Shown piece by piece: positions 47,985-57,677 of a stretch of DNA of 64,000 nucleotides. The translations under genes were made by a program, and so were the position numbers. The notes below the pieces were generated by a model. That model did not search any database. It was not told where the DNA came from and was given only the letters and a program-made list of their open reading frames with translations. This stretch comes from Pusillimonas sp. DMV24BSW_D (GTDB lineage Bacteria > Pseudomonadota > Gammaproteobacteria > Burkholderiales > Burkholderiaceae_B), in the NCBI RefSeq assembly GCF_011388195.1, contig NZ_CP049990.1, positions 1,612,001 through 1,676,000 on the forward strand, in the 5' to 3' direction. The first letter of the stretch is position 1. Every line of letters starts with the position of its first letter.

Positions 47985-48419
47985 ATGCAAAAGCCGGTCG
48001 AGTGGCAGGTCAGGACGCCTTTTTGGGTCTGGTTCGTCACTGTCACTGTGCTTTTGTTGGTGTCGTTAATTCTTGTGTTTCAAAGCTTTGTGCTGTTCCT
48101 GAGCGCGACGTTGGCTACTTTTTTGTGTTGTCGACGTCGCGTTGTGCATTCTTTATTCGCACGGGGTTCTTTGCGTTTCGAAAACGGGGGCTGGTTCTAT
48201 GTCGCCCATCATGGAAGTGAACGTCAGGTATTATTGAAGCGGGTCTGGCCCAATGCGTTTTGGACGACATTGCGCTTTACACAGGAAGCTTCCGGGGCGA
48301 ACCAAATTATGGAATTAACAGTCTGGAAATCTCGAGTACCCGAGCAGGCGTGGCGTGCGCTGGGTATGCTGGTTGCCCAACACATCGCGGCGGCAGGGGG
48401 TGTGCGTGAGCGAGCGTGA
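47985..48419 (+). CDS. Small membrane protein, YgfX-like
   Basis: The 144-residue protein has two adjacent transmembrane segments (about residues 15-45), a basic turn (CCRRRVV), and a C-terminal soluble part containing GSLRFENGGWFYV, VWPNAFWTTLRF and a final helix. This layout resembles the YgfX/CptA family of inner-membrane proteins, but similarity is weak. It lies between fabF and rpoE, where betaproteobacteria usually carry a small uncharacterised gene. AGGTGG precedes the ATG at 47985; a GTG directly after the fabF stop is an alternative. Its end overlaps rpoE by 14 bases, so it is cotranscribed with the sigma factor. Function is unknown. Confidence 0.6.
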   Translation: MQKPVEWQVRTPFWVWFVTVTVLLLVSLILVFQSFVLFLSATLATFLCCRRRVVHSLFARGSLRFENGGWFYVAHHGSERQVLLKRVWPNAFWTTLRFTQEASGANQIMELTVWKSRVPEQAWRALGMLVAQHIAAAGGVRERA

Positions 48420-49008
48420 TGTAGATGCGGAACTGGTTGCTCGCGTTCAGCGGGGTGACAAGCGGGCTTACGACTTATTGGTATTGAAGTACCAACGCAA
48501 AATCATGCGTTTATTGTCGCGTATGATCCGCGAGCCGTCCGAAGTGGAGGATGTGGCGCAAGAGGCGTTTATTAAGGCGTACCGCGCCTTGCCGCAATTC
48601 CGAGGCGACAGCGCGTTTTATACGTGGCTGTATCGCATTGCGATCAATACTGCGCGGAACTGGCAGGCCTCCAGTCAACGTCGCCCGATGTCTTCGTCAA
48701 TTGTTTCGAATGAAGATGATGAAACTTTTGACCAAATTGACAACCTAACCGATATCAGTACGCCCGAATCGGTTCTGGCCAGTCGACAGGTGATCAGTAC
48801 AGTTAATGAGGCAATCGATGCGCTGCCCGAAGAGTTGCGCACCGCTATTGTGCTGCGAGAAATTGAAGGTATGAGCTATGAGGATATCGCCCAGGCGATG
48901 GGTTGTCCCATAGGAACAGTTCGCTCGCGTATTTTTCGTGCGCGAGAGGCAATTGCGGCGCAGCTGCGCCCTGTGCTGGACACAGGGGCAGACACGCAAC
49001 GGTGGTAA
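48406..49008 (+). CDS. rpoE: RNA polymerase sigma-E factor
   Basis: Extracytoplasmic-function sigma factor of 201 residues. Region 2 (DKRAYDLLVLKYQRKIMRLL, EVEDVAQEAFIKAYRALPQFRGDSAFYTWLYRIAINTARN, given by residues ~16-75) and region 4 (LPEELRTAIVLREIEGMSYEDIAQAMGCPIGTVRSRIFRAR, ~135-180) are typical of RpoE/AlgU. The GTG at 48406 has GGGGG upstream and gives MSERDVDAEL, the family start. It is followed by its anti-sigma factor, RseB and the protease DegP, the complete envelope-stress module. Confidence 0.97.
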   Translation: MSERDVDAELVARVQRGDKRAYDLLVLKYQRKIMRLLSRMIREPSEVEDVAQEAFIKAYRALPQFRGDSAFYTWLYRIAINTARNWQASSQRRPMSSSIVSNEDDETFDQIDNLTDISTPESVLASRQVISTVNEAIDALPEELRTAIVLREIEGMSYEDIAQAMGCPIGTVRSRIFRAREAIAAQLRPVLDTGADTQRW

Positions 49009-49020
49009 GGAGTGACAATT

Positions 49021-49509
49021 ATGCATACTCAAACGCGTTCCGATTACGATCCTTCATGGGAGGAAAGTGTTTCCACCTGGGTCGATGGGGAAGCGGAAAT
49101 TCGAGCTGAAGATCTCGATACCCCTTATGGCAGGCAATTGTGGGATACCTACCATTTGATTGGCGATGTTATGCGCAGCAACGAGCTGGCACTGCAACCC
49201 TCAGACCGTTTTTATGCCCGTGTGTCAAAAGCAATCGATGATGAGCCGGCCATCGTCGCTCCCCGGTTTCGCAAACCGTCGCCTGTCTGGCGTGCAGGTG
49301 TATCGGGGTTGGCGGTTGCCGCCGCAGTGGCGTCGGTTGTGTGGGTTGCGTTGCCGTACTTTGTCGGCGGACAGGGTAACGATAATCCCCCAGTATTGGC
49401 GACGGCTGATGAATCAGGCTTGCACGATTACGTGAGTGCGCATCAACAGTTCGCTGGTGTGAACCCAGTGCGGCAGGTATCGTTTCAAGCGGGGGCCGGG
49501 GTACAATGA
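49021..49509 (+). CDS. rseA: Anti-sigma-E factor RseA
   Basis: Single-pass inner-membrane protein of 162 residues that binds RpoE. The N-terminal cytoplasmic domain includes ESVSTWVDGEAEIRAEDLDTPYGRQLWDTYHLIGDVMRS, as in the RseA/MucA family; a transmembrane segment spans about residues 93-114; a short periplasmic part follows. GGAG lies nine bases before the ATG. It overlaps rseB by four bases. Release of RpoE by proteolysis of RseA is known for the family and inferred here. Confidence 0.93.
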   Translation: MHTQTRSDYDPSWEESVSTWVDGEAEIRAEDLDTPYGRQLWDTYHLIGDVMRSNELALQPSDRFYARVSKAIDDEPAIVAPRFRKPSPVWRAGVSGLAVAAAVASVVWVALPYFVGGQGNDNPPVLATADESGLHDYVSAHQQFAGVNPVRQVSFQAGAGVQ

Positions 49510-50525
49510 GAAGGGTAACTCGGCAGATGTCAGCCTGGCACATGGCTTGGTTATTGGTGGGTGTGCTGGCTGTGTTGCCTTCGGTCCAGGCGCAACAGAA
49601 CGAGAAGCCATATAAAGCGGTGTTTGAGTTGTTGCAGCAGGCGCAGCAAGCGGCGCGCAATACTGATTATGCGGGTGTATTTACTTACACGGAGCGTGGA
49701 ACCATGCGCTCATCCCGTATTGTTCACTTGGTTGATGGCACGGGAGAGCGCGAGCGACTCGAGGTGCTTGATGGTTCGCCGCGCGAATTTATCCGGCATA
49801 ATGAAACCCAGCTTTGTCTGATACCCGAGAAAAATCTCGTTTTGGTCGATAAAGCGCGTACAGATCGGTTTCCCAGCCTGTTTTTGGGTAATACCGATGC
49901 GATTGTCGATCACTATGAGTTGTTTTTCAGTGATACAGACACGACACGTGTTGCAGGGCGTGAATGCCAGATGATTCACGTTGAGCCGCGCGCGGATGAC
50001 CGATATGGTTACAAATTTTGTGTCGACACGGAAACTAAATTATTAATCAAGGCTCAAACCGTCAGTGACCAAGATGTTATCGATGAAATTGCCTTTACCA
50101 TGCTACAAACCGGTGAAAATGTTGTCAGTGAAGAGCTGGACCCTTCATGGGATACGTCAGACTGGAAAAAGGTACAAATTTCAACACGCGACATTGACGT
50201 TACAGAGTCGGGATGGCGTATTCAATCGCCTCCAGGCTTTTCTTTTACGAAGCAGCTTGCTCGCCCCATGAAGTCGGGCGACGCGGTAAAGCATGTCGTG
50301 TTGTCTGATGGGTTGGCTACGGTTTCGGTGTTCATTGAAGCGTTTGATGCGGCGAACCAGACACGCACCTTGCAAAAGGGCGTAATGCGTAATGGTGCTA
50401 TCAACGTTTACGGCACACGAATCGATGATTATTGGCTGACAGCCGTGGGTATTATTCCTGCATCCACCTTGCAGGGTATTGCCGAGCAAACGCAATATGT
50501 CGAGCCCCCGACCGGACAACAATAA
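49506..50525 (+). CDS. rseB: Sigma-E regulatory protein RseB/MucB
   Basis: Periplasmic regulator of 339 residues that protects RseA from cleavage and senses envelope signals. It has an N-terminal signal peptide (hydrophobic core AWLLVGVLAVLPSVQA), the lipoprotein-carrier-like domain with TDYAGVFTYTERGTMRSSRIVHLVDGTGERERLEVLDG, and the smaller C-terminal MucB/RseB domain. It overlaps rseA and precedes degP by 20 bases. Confidence 0.95.
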   Translation: MRRVTRQMSAWHMAWLLVGVLAVLPSVQAQQNEKPYKAVFELLQQAQQAARNTDYAGVFTYTERGTMRSSRIVHLVDGTGERERLEVLDGSPREFIRHNETQLCLIPEKNLVLVDKARTDRFPSLFLGNTDAIVDHYELFFSDTDTTRVAGRECQMIHVEPRADDRYGYKFCVDTETKLLIKAQTVSDQDVIDEIAFTMLQTGENVVSEELDPSWDTSDWKKVQISTRDIDVTESGWRIQSPPGFSFTKQLARPMKSGDAVKHVVLSDGLATVSVFIEAFDAANQTRTLQKGVMRNGAINVYGTRIDDYWLTAVGIIPASTLQGIAEQTQYVEPPTGQQ

Positions 50526-50545
50526 TTTATTTTCAAGGAGATTTC

Positions 50546-52027
50546 ATGATGCGAACAACCAGCGTTGAAGGACGCGTGAAACGGTTTTTTGCAGGCGCGA
50601 TGGCTGCCTGCGTCTTGGCGGGAGCAGCGGTGTCGGTACAGGCACAAACCACTCCCGTACCAACGCTAACCGTTCCCGACTTCACCGAAGTGGTGGCGCA
50701 ATCGGAAGGGTCGGTTGTGAATATTCGTACGACCGAGAGCATTCCCGTACGCTCTCAAATGGGGCCGGGTACCGACCCCTATGAGTTGTTTCGCTGGTTT
50801 TTCGGCCCCGATTTTGTTCCTCCCGGTCGTGGAGGACCTCCTGGCGCGCCGGCACCGGATGGGGCACAACCCCAGGAGCGTACTGTTCCCAGGGGGGTGG
50901 GTTCCGGGTTCATTATTTCCGAAGATGGCTACATCCTGACCAACACGCACGTTGTCGCAGGGGCGTCGGACATTCATGTCACCTTCACAGATGGTCAGGA
51001 GTACGAAGCTGAAGTAGTTGGCACAGATGCACGAACCGACGTTGCACTCATTAAAATCGATGCGAAAAATTTGAAACCTTTGCCGATTGGCACATCCACC
51101 ACCCTTAAGAAGGGGCAATGGGTGTTGGCTATCGGATCCCCTTTTGGTCTGGAATCAACGGTTACTTCGGGTATTGTTAGCGCCATCAATCGCGACACAG
51201 GCGATTATCTTCCGTTCATTCAAACCGATGTTGCAGTGAATCCCGGCAACTCGGGTGGACCGCTGTTGAATTTGGGCGGTGAAGTGGTGGGTATTAACTC
51301 GCAAATAGTATCCCGCAGCGGCGGATTCATGGGTATTTCGTTGGCCATTCCCATTGATGAAGCCATGCGTGTTGTTGAACAGTTGAAAGAGCACGGCAAG
51401 GTTACGCGTGGTCGCATTGGCGTTCAGATTGGGCCGGTCTCAGAGGAAGTGGCCAAAGCAATTGGGCTGGATAGCGCCAAGGGCGCCATGGTCAGTCACG
51501 TTCAGCGTGATGGGCCTGCCGATAAGGCAGGAGTTCAGGCGGGCGATGTAATAACCGATTTCAATGGCGAGCCAATTGTTCAATGGTCGGATTTACCCCG
51601 TATTGTGGGGGGGACCAAACCGGATACCCGAGCAACCATGAAAGTGTGGCGCAAAGGCAAAGAGGTATCGCTGCGCGTTCGTGTCGGCGAGTTTGAGTCC
51701 GACGATGCGGCGACCCCATCCGAATCCGGCTCACAGGCTGAGGAAATGGCAACCAATGCACTGGGCCTCGGAGTACAGCCGGTGCCTGCCGACATCCTCG
51801 AAAGCGAGAACCTTAAGCAGGGTGTGATGGTGACGGCGGCCAAAGGTCCGGCAGCCATGGCAGGTATTGCGCCCGGAGACATTATTCTGACGGTGAATGA
51901 AACGGACATCACCAATCCTGAACAGTTCGCCAAAACGGTTGCGGGGCTTGATACTTCAAAAACTGCGGCATTACTGGTGTATCGTGAAGGGCAAACACAA
52001 TGGGTTGTTGTAACGCCCACAAAATAA
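50546..52027 (+). CDS. degP: Periplasmic serine protease DegP/MucD
   Basis: Protease-chaperone of misfolded periplasmic proteins, 493 residues. A signal peptide (FFAGAMAACVLAGAAVSVQA) is followed by the trypsin-like domain with the triad histidine in NTHVVAGASD (~135), aspartate in DARTDVALIKI (~165) and serine in NPGNSGGPLLN (~236), and two PDZ domains (~275-365 and ~400-490). AAGGAG precedes the ATG. As last gene of the rpoE module it is the expected effector of envelope stress. A terminator follows. Confidence 0.96.
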   Translation: MMRTTSVEGRVKRFFAGAMAACVLAGAAVSVQAQTTPVPTLTVPDFTEVVAQSEGSVVNIRTTESIPVRSQMGPGTDPYELFRWFFGPDFVPPGRGGPPGAPAPDGAQPQERTVPRGVGSGFIISEDGYILTNTHVVAGASDIHVTFTDGQEYEAEVVGTDARTDVALIKIDAKNLKPLPIGTSTTLKKGQWVLAIGSPFGLESTVTSGIVSAINRDTGDYLPFIQTDVAVNPGNSGGPLLNLGGEVVGINSQIVSRSGGFMGISLAIPIDEAMRVVEQLKEHGKVTRGRIGVQIGPVSEEVAKAIGLDSAKGAMVSHVQRDGPADKAGVQAGDVITDFNGEPIVQWSDLPRIVGGTKPDTRATMKVWRKGKEVSLRVRVGEFESDDAATPSESGSQAEEMATNALGLGVQPVPADILESENLKQGVMVTAAKGPAAMAGIAPGDIILTVNETDITNPEQFAKTVAGLDTSKTAALLVYREGQTQWVVVTPTK

Positions 52028-52061
52028 TTCGCCAAACCGGCTAAAATGCGGTAGTCGCTAC

Positions 52062-52091
52062 AAGAGGGGCGCCCAGTGCGCTCCTCTTTTT
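52062..52091 (+). terminator. Intrinsic terminator after degP
   Basis: A 12-bp stem (AAGAGGGGCGC with GCGCTCCTCTT, one G-U pair, loop CCAGT at 52073-52077) is followed by TTTTT. It ends the rpoE-degP unit and separates it from lepA. Confidence 0.8.
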
Positions 52092-52147
52092 GCTTATATT
52101 TTTATCCGTGGCTGTTATCTCAGCCCGGATTTTATTCATTCAGGTTT

Positions 52148-53941
52148 ATGAACCACATCCGCAATTTTTCCATTATTGCCCATATCGATCATGGCAAATC
52201 CACTTTGGCCGATCGCCTGATTCACCGTTGCGGTGGTCTGCAAGACCGCGAAATGGCTGCGCAAGTACTTGATTCAATGGATATTGAACGTGAGCGTGGC
52301 ATTACAATCAAGGCTCAAACGGCTTCACTGTCCTATACAGCACAAGACGGAAAGGTCTATGCGTTGAACCTTATCGATACGCCCGGCCACGTCGATTTTT
52401 CCTACGAGGTGAGCCGTTCTTTGTCTGCGTGCGAGGGGGCATTGCTTGTTGTTGACGCCTCGCAAGGCGTCGAGGCTCAAACCGTCGCAAATTGTTATAC
52501 AGCAATCGAGCAAGGCGTCGAAGTGATTCCCGTGCTGAACAAAATGGATTTGCCGTCGGCCGAGCCTGAGGCGGCCCGTCAGGAAATTGAGGACGTAATC
52601 GGTCTTGATGCATCGGATGCTGTTTTGGCAAGCGCCAAAACGGGTATGGGGATTGACGAAATTCTTGAGCAGGTTGTTGCCAAAGTGCCGCCGCCCAAAG
52701 GGGACCCAGACGCTCCGCTACAGGCTCTCATTATCGATTCCTGGTTCGATAATTATGTGGGTGTCGTGATGCTTGTGCGCATTGTGAATGGTGTATTGAA
52801 GCCAAAAGACAAAATTCGCCTGATGGCGACAGGTTTCACACATTTGTGCGAGCAAATCGGCATTTTCACACCGAAATCAGTACCGTGTGAACAGCTATCG
52901 GCGGGGCAGGTTGGTTTCGTGATTGCCGGAATCAAAGAGTTGGCGAATGCCAAGGTGGGTGATACGGTTACATTGGCCAACCGTCCCGCCGACAAGCCGT
53001 TACCCGGCTTTAAAGAAGTAAAGCCGCAGGTCTTTGCAGGTCTGTATCCGGTAGAGAGCAGCGAGTACGACCAGCTGCGCGACTCTTTGGAAAAATTGCG
53101 CCTGAATGATTCGTCGCTGATGTTTGAGCCTGAAGTCTCCCAGGCACTGGGTTTTGGCTTCCGATGTGGTTTTCTGGGTCTGCTGCACATGGAAATTGTG
53201 CAGGAACGGCTGGAACGAGAGTTCGATATGGACATCATCACGACAGCGCCGTCTGTCGTGTACGAGGTTGAGCAGCGTGACGGTACGGTTATTATGGTTG
53301 AAAGTCCGTCACGTATGCCGGAAGTGGGTGCCATAACCGACATTCGTGAGCCAATTGTCAAAGTTACCTTGTTCATGCCACAAGATTACGTGGGGCCGGT
53401 CATGGCTTTGTGTAATAACAAGCGGGGCATTCAGGCCGACATGACCTACCACGGGCGCCAGGTACAACTGGTTTACGAAATGCCTCTGGCGGAAATCGTA
53501 CTCGATTTCTTCGATCGTTTGAAATCCGTATCGCGTGGCTATGCGTCGATGGATTATGACTTCATCGAATATCGCTCATCCGATGTTGTTCGGGTGGACT
53601 TGCTCATTAACGGCGATCGCGTCGATGCCTTGTCAATGATGGTGCACCGAAGCAATGCACGGTATCGCGGGCGCGAGGTTTGCGCCAAAATGCGAGGCTT
53701 GATTCCCCGTCAAATGTTCGATATCGCTATTCAGGCGGCGATCGGCTCGGAAATTATTGCGCGTGAAAGTGTTAAGGCTTTGCGCAAGAATGTTTTGGCC
53801 AAATGTTATGGTGGCGACATTTCACGCAAGAAAAAACTCCTTGAGAAACAGAAAGCCGGTAAAAAGCGGATGAAACAGGTGGGTAACGTTGAAATTCCGC
53901 AGGAAGCGTTTCTTGCCATTCTTCAGGTCGACGACAAGTGA
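52148..53941 (+). CDS. lepA: Elongation factor 4 (LepA)
   Basis: Ribosomal GTPase of 597 residues that helps translation under stress and back-translocates ribosomes in vitro. The G domain has [25 protein letters not shown] and [14 protein letters not shown]-like domains follow ([16 protein letters not shown]), and the LepA-specific C-terminal domain ends with [20 protein letters not shown] chose the ATG at 52148 ([16 protein letters not shown]). lepA-lepB-rnc-era-recO is a conserved order. Confidence 0.97.
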   Translation: MNHIRNFSIIAHIDHGKSTLADRLIHRCGGLQDREMAAQVLDSMDIERERGITIKAQTASLSYTAQDGKVYALNLIDTPGHVDFSYEVSRSLSACEGALLVVDASQGVEAQTVANCYTAIEQGVEVIPVLNKMDLPSAEPEAARQEIEDVIGLDASDAVLASAKTGMGIDEILEQVVAKVPPPKGDPDAPLQALIIDSWFDNYVGVVMLVRIVNGVLKPKDKIRLMATGFTHLCEQIGIFTPKSVPCEQLSAGQVGFVIAGIKELANAKVGDTVTLANRPADKPLPGFKEVKPQVFAGLYPVESSEYDQLRDSLEKLRLNDSSLMFEPEVSQALGFGFRCGFLGLLHMEIVQERLEREFDMDIITTAPSVVYEVEQRDGTVIMVESPSRMPEVGAITDIREPIVKVTLFMPQDYVGPVMALCNNKRGIQADMTYHGRQVQLVYEMPLAEIVLDFFDRLKSVSRGYASMDYDFIEYRSSDVVRVDLLINGDRVDALSMMVHRSNARYRGREVCAKMRGLIPRQMFDIAIQAAIGSEIIARESVKALRKNVLAKCYGGDISRKKKLLEKQKAGKKRMKQVGNVEIPQEAFLAILQVDDK

Positions 53942-53974
53942 TGTTGCGTAGCAGCTATAGGAATAAATAACGAT

Positions 53975-54862
53975 ATGAGTTGGGATTTTGCGCTGATTTT
54001 GTTTGTTTTATTGGTCGTTACCGGTGTCGTCTGGTTTCTGGACTATTTTTTCCTGCGATCCCGCCGGCGCCAACGTGCCGCTGAGGAAATGGCGCGTTAC
54101 GATGCTGCTCCTGCGGGCGTCGGATCGGTTGAAGCGGCAAAGTTAAGGCGCGAGGCATACGAGAAAGCCCATAAAGTGCCTTGGCTTATTGAGTACTGCG
54201 TGAGCTTTTTTCCGGTCATTCTGTTTGTGTTTGTTCTACGCTCATTTATTGTCGAACCGTTTCGCATTCCTTCGGGTTCGATGCTGCCAACTTTGCAAAA
54301 TGGTGATTTAATTCTGGTTAACAAGTTTGATTACGGTATTCGCTTGCCCGTAATCGACCGCAAAGTGGTGCCTTTGGGAAACCCGGATCGGGGAGATGTG
54401 ATTGTATTTCGTTATCCGGTTGATACCAATGTGGACTATATCAAGCGTGTGGTGGGCGTGCCCGGTGATGAGGTGGTCTATCGAAATAAAGTGCTTTATT
54501 TGAATGGGCAAGAGGTACCCCTCGAGCGGGCAGGTGACTTTTACGAGCCTGATCGTTCATCATATGTGAGTGAGTTCATTGAAACGCTGGGGGCGGATAA
54601 ACATCGAATTCTTCTCGACCGTCAACGGCGCCAGGACCTCATGCCCATTACCGATTACCCCTACCGAAAGAACTGCAACTATTTTTCAGGTGGTGTCCGG
54701 TGTGTTGTACCTGAAGCGCATTATTTTGTCATGGGTGATAATCGCGACAATAGTCTCGACAGCCGTTATTGGGGTTTCGTACCCGATGAGAATATCGTAG
54801 GCCGTGCGTTTTTTATCTGGATGAATTTCGGTGACTTGGGCCGAATAGGTCGGTTTAACTAA
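53975..54862 (+). CDS. lepB: Signal peptidase I
   Basis: Membrane protease that removes Sec and Tat signal peptides. The 295-residue protein has two N-terminal transmembrane segments (about 5-24 and 74-92), the catalytic S102 in [10 protein letters not shown], the general base K157 in DYIKRVVG, and the box E motif [14 protein letters not shown]. The stop codon overlaps the rnc ATG (TAATG). Downstream of lepA, as in E. coli. Confidence 0.97.
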   Translation: MSWDFALILFVLLVVTGVVWFLDYFFLRSRRRQRAAEEMARYDAAPAGVGSVEAAKLRREAYEKAHKVPWLIEYCVSFFPVILFVFVLRSFIVEPFRIPSGSMLPTLQNGDLILVNKFDYGIRLPVIDRKVVPLGNPDRGDVIVFRYPVDTNVDYIKRVVGVPGDEVVYRNKVLYLNGQEVPLERAGDFYEPDRSSYVSEFIETLGADKHRILLDRQRRQDLMPITDYPYRKNCNYFSGGVRCVVPEAHYFVMGDNRDNSLDSRYWGFVPDENIVGRAFFIWMNFGDLGRIGRFN

Positions 54863-55623
54863 TGGAAAAACTTGCAAATCTTGAGAAAGCGCTGGGTTAC
54901 ACCTTTTCCGACCCTTCATTGCTTGAGCAAGCCTTAACGCACCGAAGCCATAATGCCCGTCACAACGAGCGGTTTGAGTTTTTGGGTGATGCCATACTTA
55001 ACTTTGTGGTGGCGTCTTTATTGTTTCACCAGTTTCCAAAGGTCGATGAGGGCGATTTATCGAGGCTGCGGGCTAATTTGGTTAAACAGGCATCGTTAGC
55101 TGAGATCGCTCAAAACCTTAATTTGTCGAATTTTCTTCGTTTGGGGGAAGGGGAGCTGAAAAGCGGGGGTTTTCGTCGTCCTTCTATTTTGGCGGATGCG
55201 CTTGAGGCGGTTTTTGGCGCAGTTTTTCTCGATCAGGGTTTTGACGCGGCGCGCAAGGTTATTGGCGGTTTGTATGCTCCCAAGCTCGAGAATGTTGATC
55301 CAAAGACACTTGGCAAGGACCCCAAAACCCTTTTGCAGGAAGTGCTCCAAGGTCGCAAGCTTGAATTGCCACAATATACCGTTGTCGGCACGCACGGAGC
55401 TGCGCATAATCAAATGTTCGATGTCGAATGTTCGGTACCCAAGCTCGATATAAAAGTGACTGCGTCCGGGTCAAGCCGCCGGGCGGCGGAGCAACTTGCC
55501 GCGACACAGGTTATTGCTTTAATTCAGCAAATGGCGCCGGCTAAAGGGGCGGCAGGGCGCGCACGTGCGCGAAAAAACGCGCAACTGACGTTACCGGTAG
55601 CCGTATCTCAGGAAAATAAATGA
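54862..55623 (+). CDS. rnc: Ribonuclease III
   Basis: Double-strand-specific endoribonuclease for rRNA and mRNA processing, 253 residues. The nuclease domain has the signature [16 protein letters not shown] (35-50) and [18 protein letters not shown] with the metal ligands; a double-stranded RNA-binding domain ([20 protein letters not shown] ... [12 protein letters not shown]) follows. The C-terminal 25 residues are an extra basic tail ([12 protein letters not shown]). It is coupled to lepB and era by overlaps. Confidence 0.97.
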   Translation: MEKLANLEKALGYTFSDPSLLEQALTHRSHNARHNERFEFLGDAILNFVVASLLFHQFPKVDEGDLSRLRANLVKQASLAEIAQNLNLSNFLRLGEGELKSGGFRRPSILADALEAVFGAVFLDQGFDAARKVIGGLYAPKLENVDPKTLGKDPKTLLQEVLQGRKLELPQYTVVGTHGAAHNQMFDVECSVPKLDIKVTASGSSRRAAEQLAATQVIALIQQMAPAKGAAGRARARKNAQLTLPVAVSQENK

Positions 55624-56507
55624 ATTCAGCCTTTCGGTGCGGCTTTGTTGCAGTAGTCGGGCGCCCCAATGTGGGTAAGTCGACGCTGACCAATGCGTTA
55701 ATCGGTTCTAAAATATCCATTGTGTCACGTAAGGCTCAAACGACCCGGCATCGTATTAATGGGGTGCTAACCCGCGAGCGCGAACAGTTTGTTTTTGTCG
55801 ATACGCCGGGGTTTCAAACGCGGCATGGCGGTACGATGAACCGTATGATGAATCGCGTCGTTACCCAGGCATTGGCCGATGTTGATGTTGTGTTGCATGT
55901 GGTTGAGGCCGGCAAGTGGTCCAAGGGCGATGAAGAGTTGTTACCGCTGTTGCCGACGTCGCAGAAAACCATTCTTGTGCTTAGCAAGGTCGATCAGTTG
56001 AAAGACAAAAACAGTCTTTTCGGGTTCGTAAACGATTTGATGGCTAAGCACCCGTATGCAGCAGTCGTTCCGGTTAGCGCGGTCAAAGACACGCAACTTA
56101 ACGTGTTGCTCGATGAAATTGCTGCGCGTTTGCCCGAGGGCGAACCGATGTTCGAAGCCGATACACTGACCGATCGCCCGATGCGTTTCATTGTGGCCGA
56201 ACTGATCCGTGAAAAAGTATTTCGTCTGGTAGGTGATGAATTGCCCTACGCTTGTACCGTTGTGATAGAGCAATGGGAGGAGCACGAGCGTGGTGCCCGA
56301 ATTGCGGCGTGCATTGTTGTTGAGCGTGAAACGCATCGTCCGATTTTGCTGGGAGCTCAGGGCATGCATATGAAGCGTATTGCCACCGAAGCCCGTCAGG
56401 ATATTGAAAAACTACTTGAAAAGCCGGTACATCTTGAGGTGTATATAAAGGTCCGAAAAGGGTGGTCGGCGCGCGAGTCTTCATTGCGCGATTTGGGATA
56501 TGAGTAA
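55620..56507 (+). CDS. era: GTPase Era
   Basis: Era binds 16S rRNA and is needed for 30S assembly. The 295-residue protein has the G1 loop GRPNVGKST (14-22), [14 protein letters not shown], and the KH domain with [26 protein letters not shown] (about residues 235-262). Length is normal. It overlaps rnc by four and recO by eight bases. Confidence 0.97.
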   Translation: MNSAFRCGFVAVVGRPNVGKSTLTNALIGSKISIVSRKAQTTRHRINGVLTREREQFVFVDTPGFQTRHGGTMNRMMNRVVTQALADVDVVLHVVEAGKWSKGDEELLPLLPTSQKTILVLSKVDQLKDKNSLFGFVNDLMAKHPYAAVVPVSAVKDTQLNVLLDEIAARLPEGEPMFEADTLTDRPMRFIVAELIREKVFRLVGDELPYACTVVIEQWEEHERGARIAACIVVERETHRPILLGAQGMHMKRIATEARQDIEKLLEKPVHLEVYIKVRKGWSARESSLRDLGYE

Positions 56508-57087
56508 ACGGGTTATCCGGGTTACGAATGGCTTGGCCTATCTGCTTCATGCTGTTCCCTGGCGTGAAACGTCTCTATTGATTCAGGTGTTTTCGCGTGA
56601 TCACGGCATTGTTGCGATGGTTGCCAAAGGGGCGAAACGCCCTTACTCGTCGTTACGCAGCGTATTGGCCGGGTTTCAGCCTTTGCATTTGTCGTGGTCG
56701 GGTGGTGGGGATGTAAAGACCCTCACACGCGCTGATAACGCAGGGCTCAGGCCATTGTCGGGGCGAACGCTCATGTCGGCGTGGTATATGAACGAGTTGC
56801 TGCTCTCGCTTTTACCGCGCGAAGATCCGCATCCCGCATTGTTCGAGGCTTATGATGCCGCGCTGATACAACTGGCTGCGGGATCCGCCGCTGCGTCGGC
56901 ACTGCGTCGGTTCGAATGGATTCTTTTACATGAAACCGGTTATGGCCTGGAGGGTGCCCCTCCTGATTTCGACGATCCCGCTTCTGAGCCGGAACTGCGG
57001 CGCAGTCTTCGCGAACGCATTGATTCCTTGCTGGTAGGCCGGCCGTTGCGTACGCGGGCGGTGTTAATGGCGCTGCAACGGTTGTGA
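56500..57087 (+). CDS. recO: DNA repair protein RecO, internally shortened
   Basis: RecO loads RecA on SSB-coated DNA in the RecFOR pathway. The 195-residue protein has the N-terminal OB fold (LAYLLHAVPWRETSLLIQVFSRDHGIVAMVAKGAKRPYSSLR, by position 11-53), FQPLHLSWSGGGDVKTLT and the helical part to ILLHETGYGLEGAPPDF, and then jumps to ELRRSLRERIDSLLVGRPLRTRAVLMALQRL, which is the normal C terminus. The usual length is about 230-270, so some 40-50 residues between are missing. The frame is continuous; there is no frameshift. A shortened but possibly working protein is likely. The stop overlaps the next start. Confidence 0.88.
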   Translation: MSKRVIRVTNGLAYLLHAVPWRETSLLIQVFSRDHGIVAMVAKGAKRPYSSLRSVLAGFQPLHLSWSGGGDVKTLTRADNAGLRPLSGRTLMSAWYMNELLLSLLPREDPHPALFEAYDAALIQLAAGSAAASALRRFEWILLHETGYGLEGAPPDFDDPASEPELRRSLRERIDSLLVGRPLRTRAVLMALQRL

Positions 57088-57677
57088 CGACTACACTGCC
57101 TCGTTTTGTGGTGCTCGATACATGTGTGCTCATTTCCAATGTTCTGCGCCCGGTGCTGTTGCGCCTGGCTACTGAAAATGTTTTTTGCGTAGCCTGGAGT
57201 CCGATAATAGCTGACGAGTGGTGCCGTACAGCCGAACGTCTTTGGTCTGTGCCGAAAGAGGATGTTCGTGCTCAATGGCTGGCTCTGCAATCAGATTTTC
57301 CCAATGCCGATCAAGGGGATGTGTCGGTTTATAAAACGGGTTTGAAATACAGCGATCCTAAAGATTGGCATGTTATTGCAGTAGCCCGTGCTGTTCAGGA
57401 GCAGAACCCAGGCTGCCCGGTGGGCATCCTGACCCGAAATATAAAAGATTTCAACCGCAGTGAGTTGCGTCGGCTGGGTATTCAGCGCTGGGAGCCCGAT
57501 GCGTTCCTGGCGTTATGTTTTCAAACACACGGCGAACTTGTATATGAAGCCTTGAGTGCGCTTCTGGGAGATGAAAAAACGGCTCGCCGTTATGACGAGC
57601 CGCTGATTGAAATGCTAAAGCGGGAACGCTTGTTCCGTTTAAACCGCCTAATCGCCGTCGCCACCAAAAATGCCTAA
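57084..57677 (+). CDS. PIN-domain protein
   Basis: The 197-residue protein begins with a PIN (PilT N-terminus) nuclease-like fold: FVVLDTCVLISN with D12, E45 in IIADEW, D94 in DPKDWHVIAVA and D122 in LTRNIKDF, the acidic quartet expected for metal binding. A C-terminal helical region of about 55 residues follows. The start is a GTG overlapping the recO stop. No antitoxin-like gene is adjacent, so a VapBC toxin is unlikely; solitary PIN proteins of this size occur in related bacteria with unknown targets. Its last 30 bases overlap the end of the convergent BI-1 family gene. Confidence 0.8.
   Translation: MTTTLPRFVVLDTCVLISNVLRPVLLRLATENVFCVAWSPIIADEWCRTAERLWSVPKEDVRAQWLALQSDFPNADQGDVSVYKTGLKYSDPKDWHVIAVARAVQEQNPGCPVGILTRNIKDFNRSELRRLGIQRWEPDAFLALCFQTHGELVYEALSALLGDEKTARRYDEPLIEMLKRERLFRLNRLIAVATKNA

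Noticed and set aside
56930-57087. recO as a frameshifted pseudogene
   Set aside because: The same frame resumes the canonical C terminus and overlaps the next gene as in an intact operon, so an in-frame deletion explains it better.
57084-57677. PIN gene as half of a VapBC toxin-antitoxin pair
   Set aside because: No small antitoxin frame lies beside it; the upstream gene is recO and the downstream gene is convergent.
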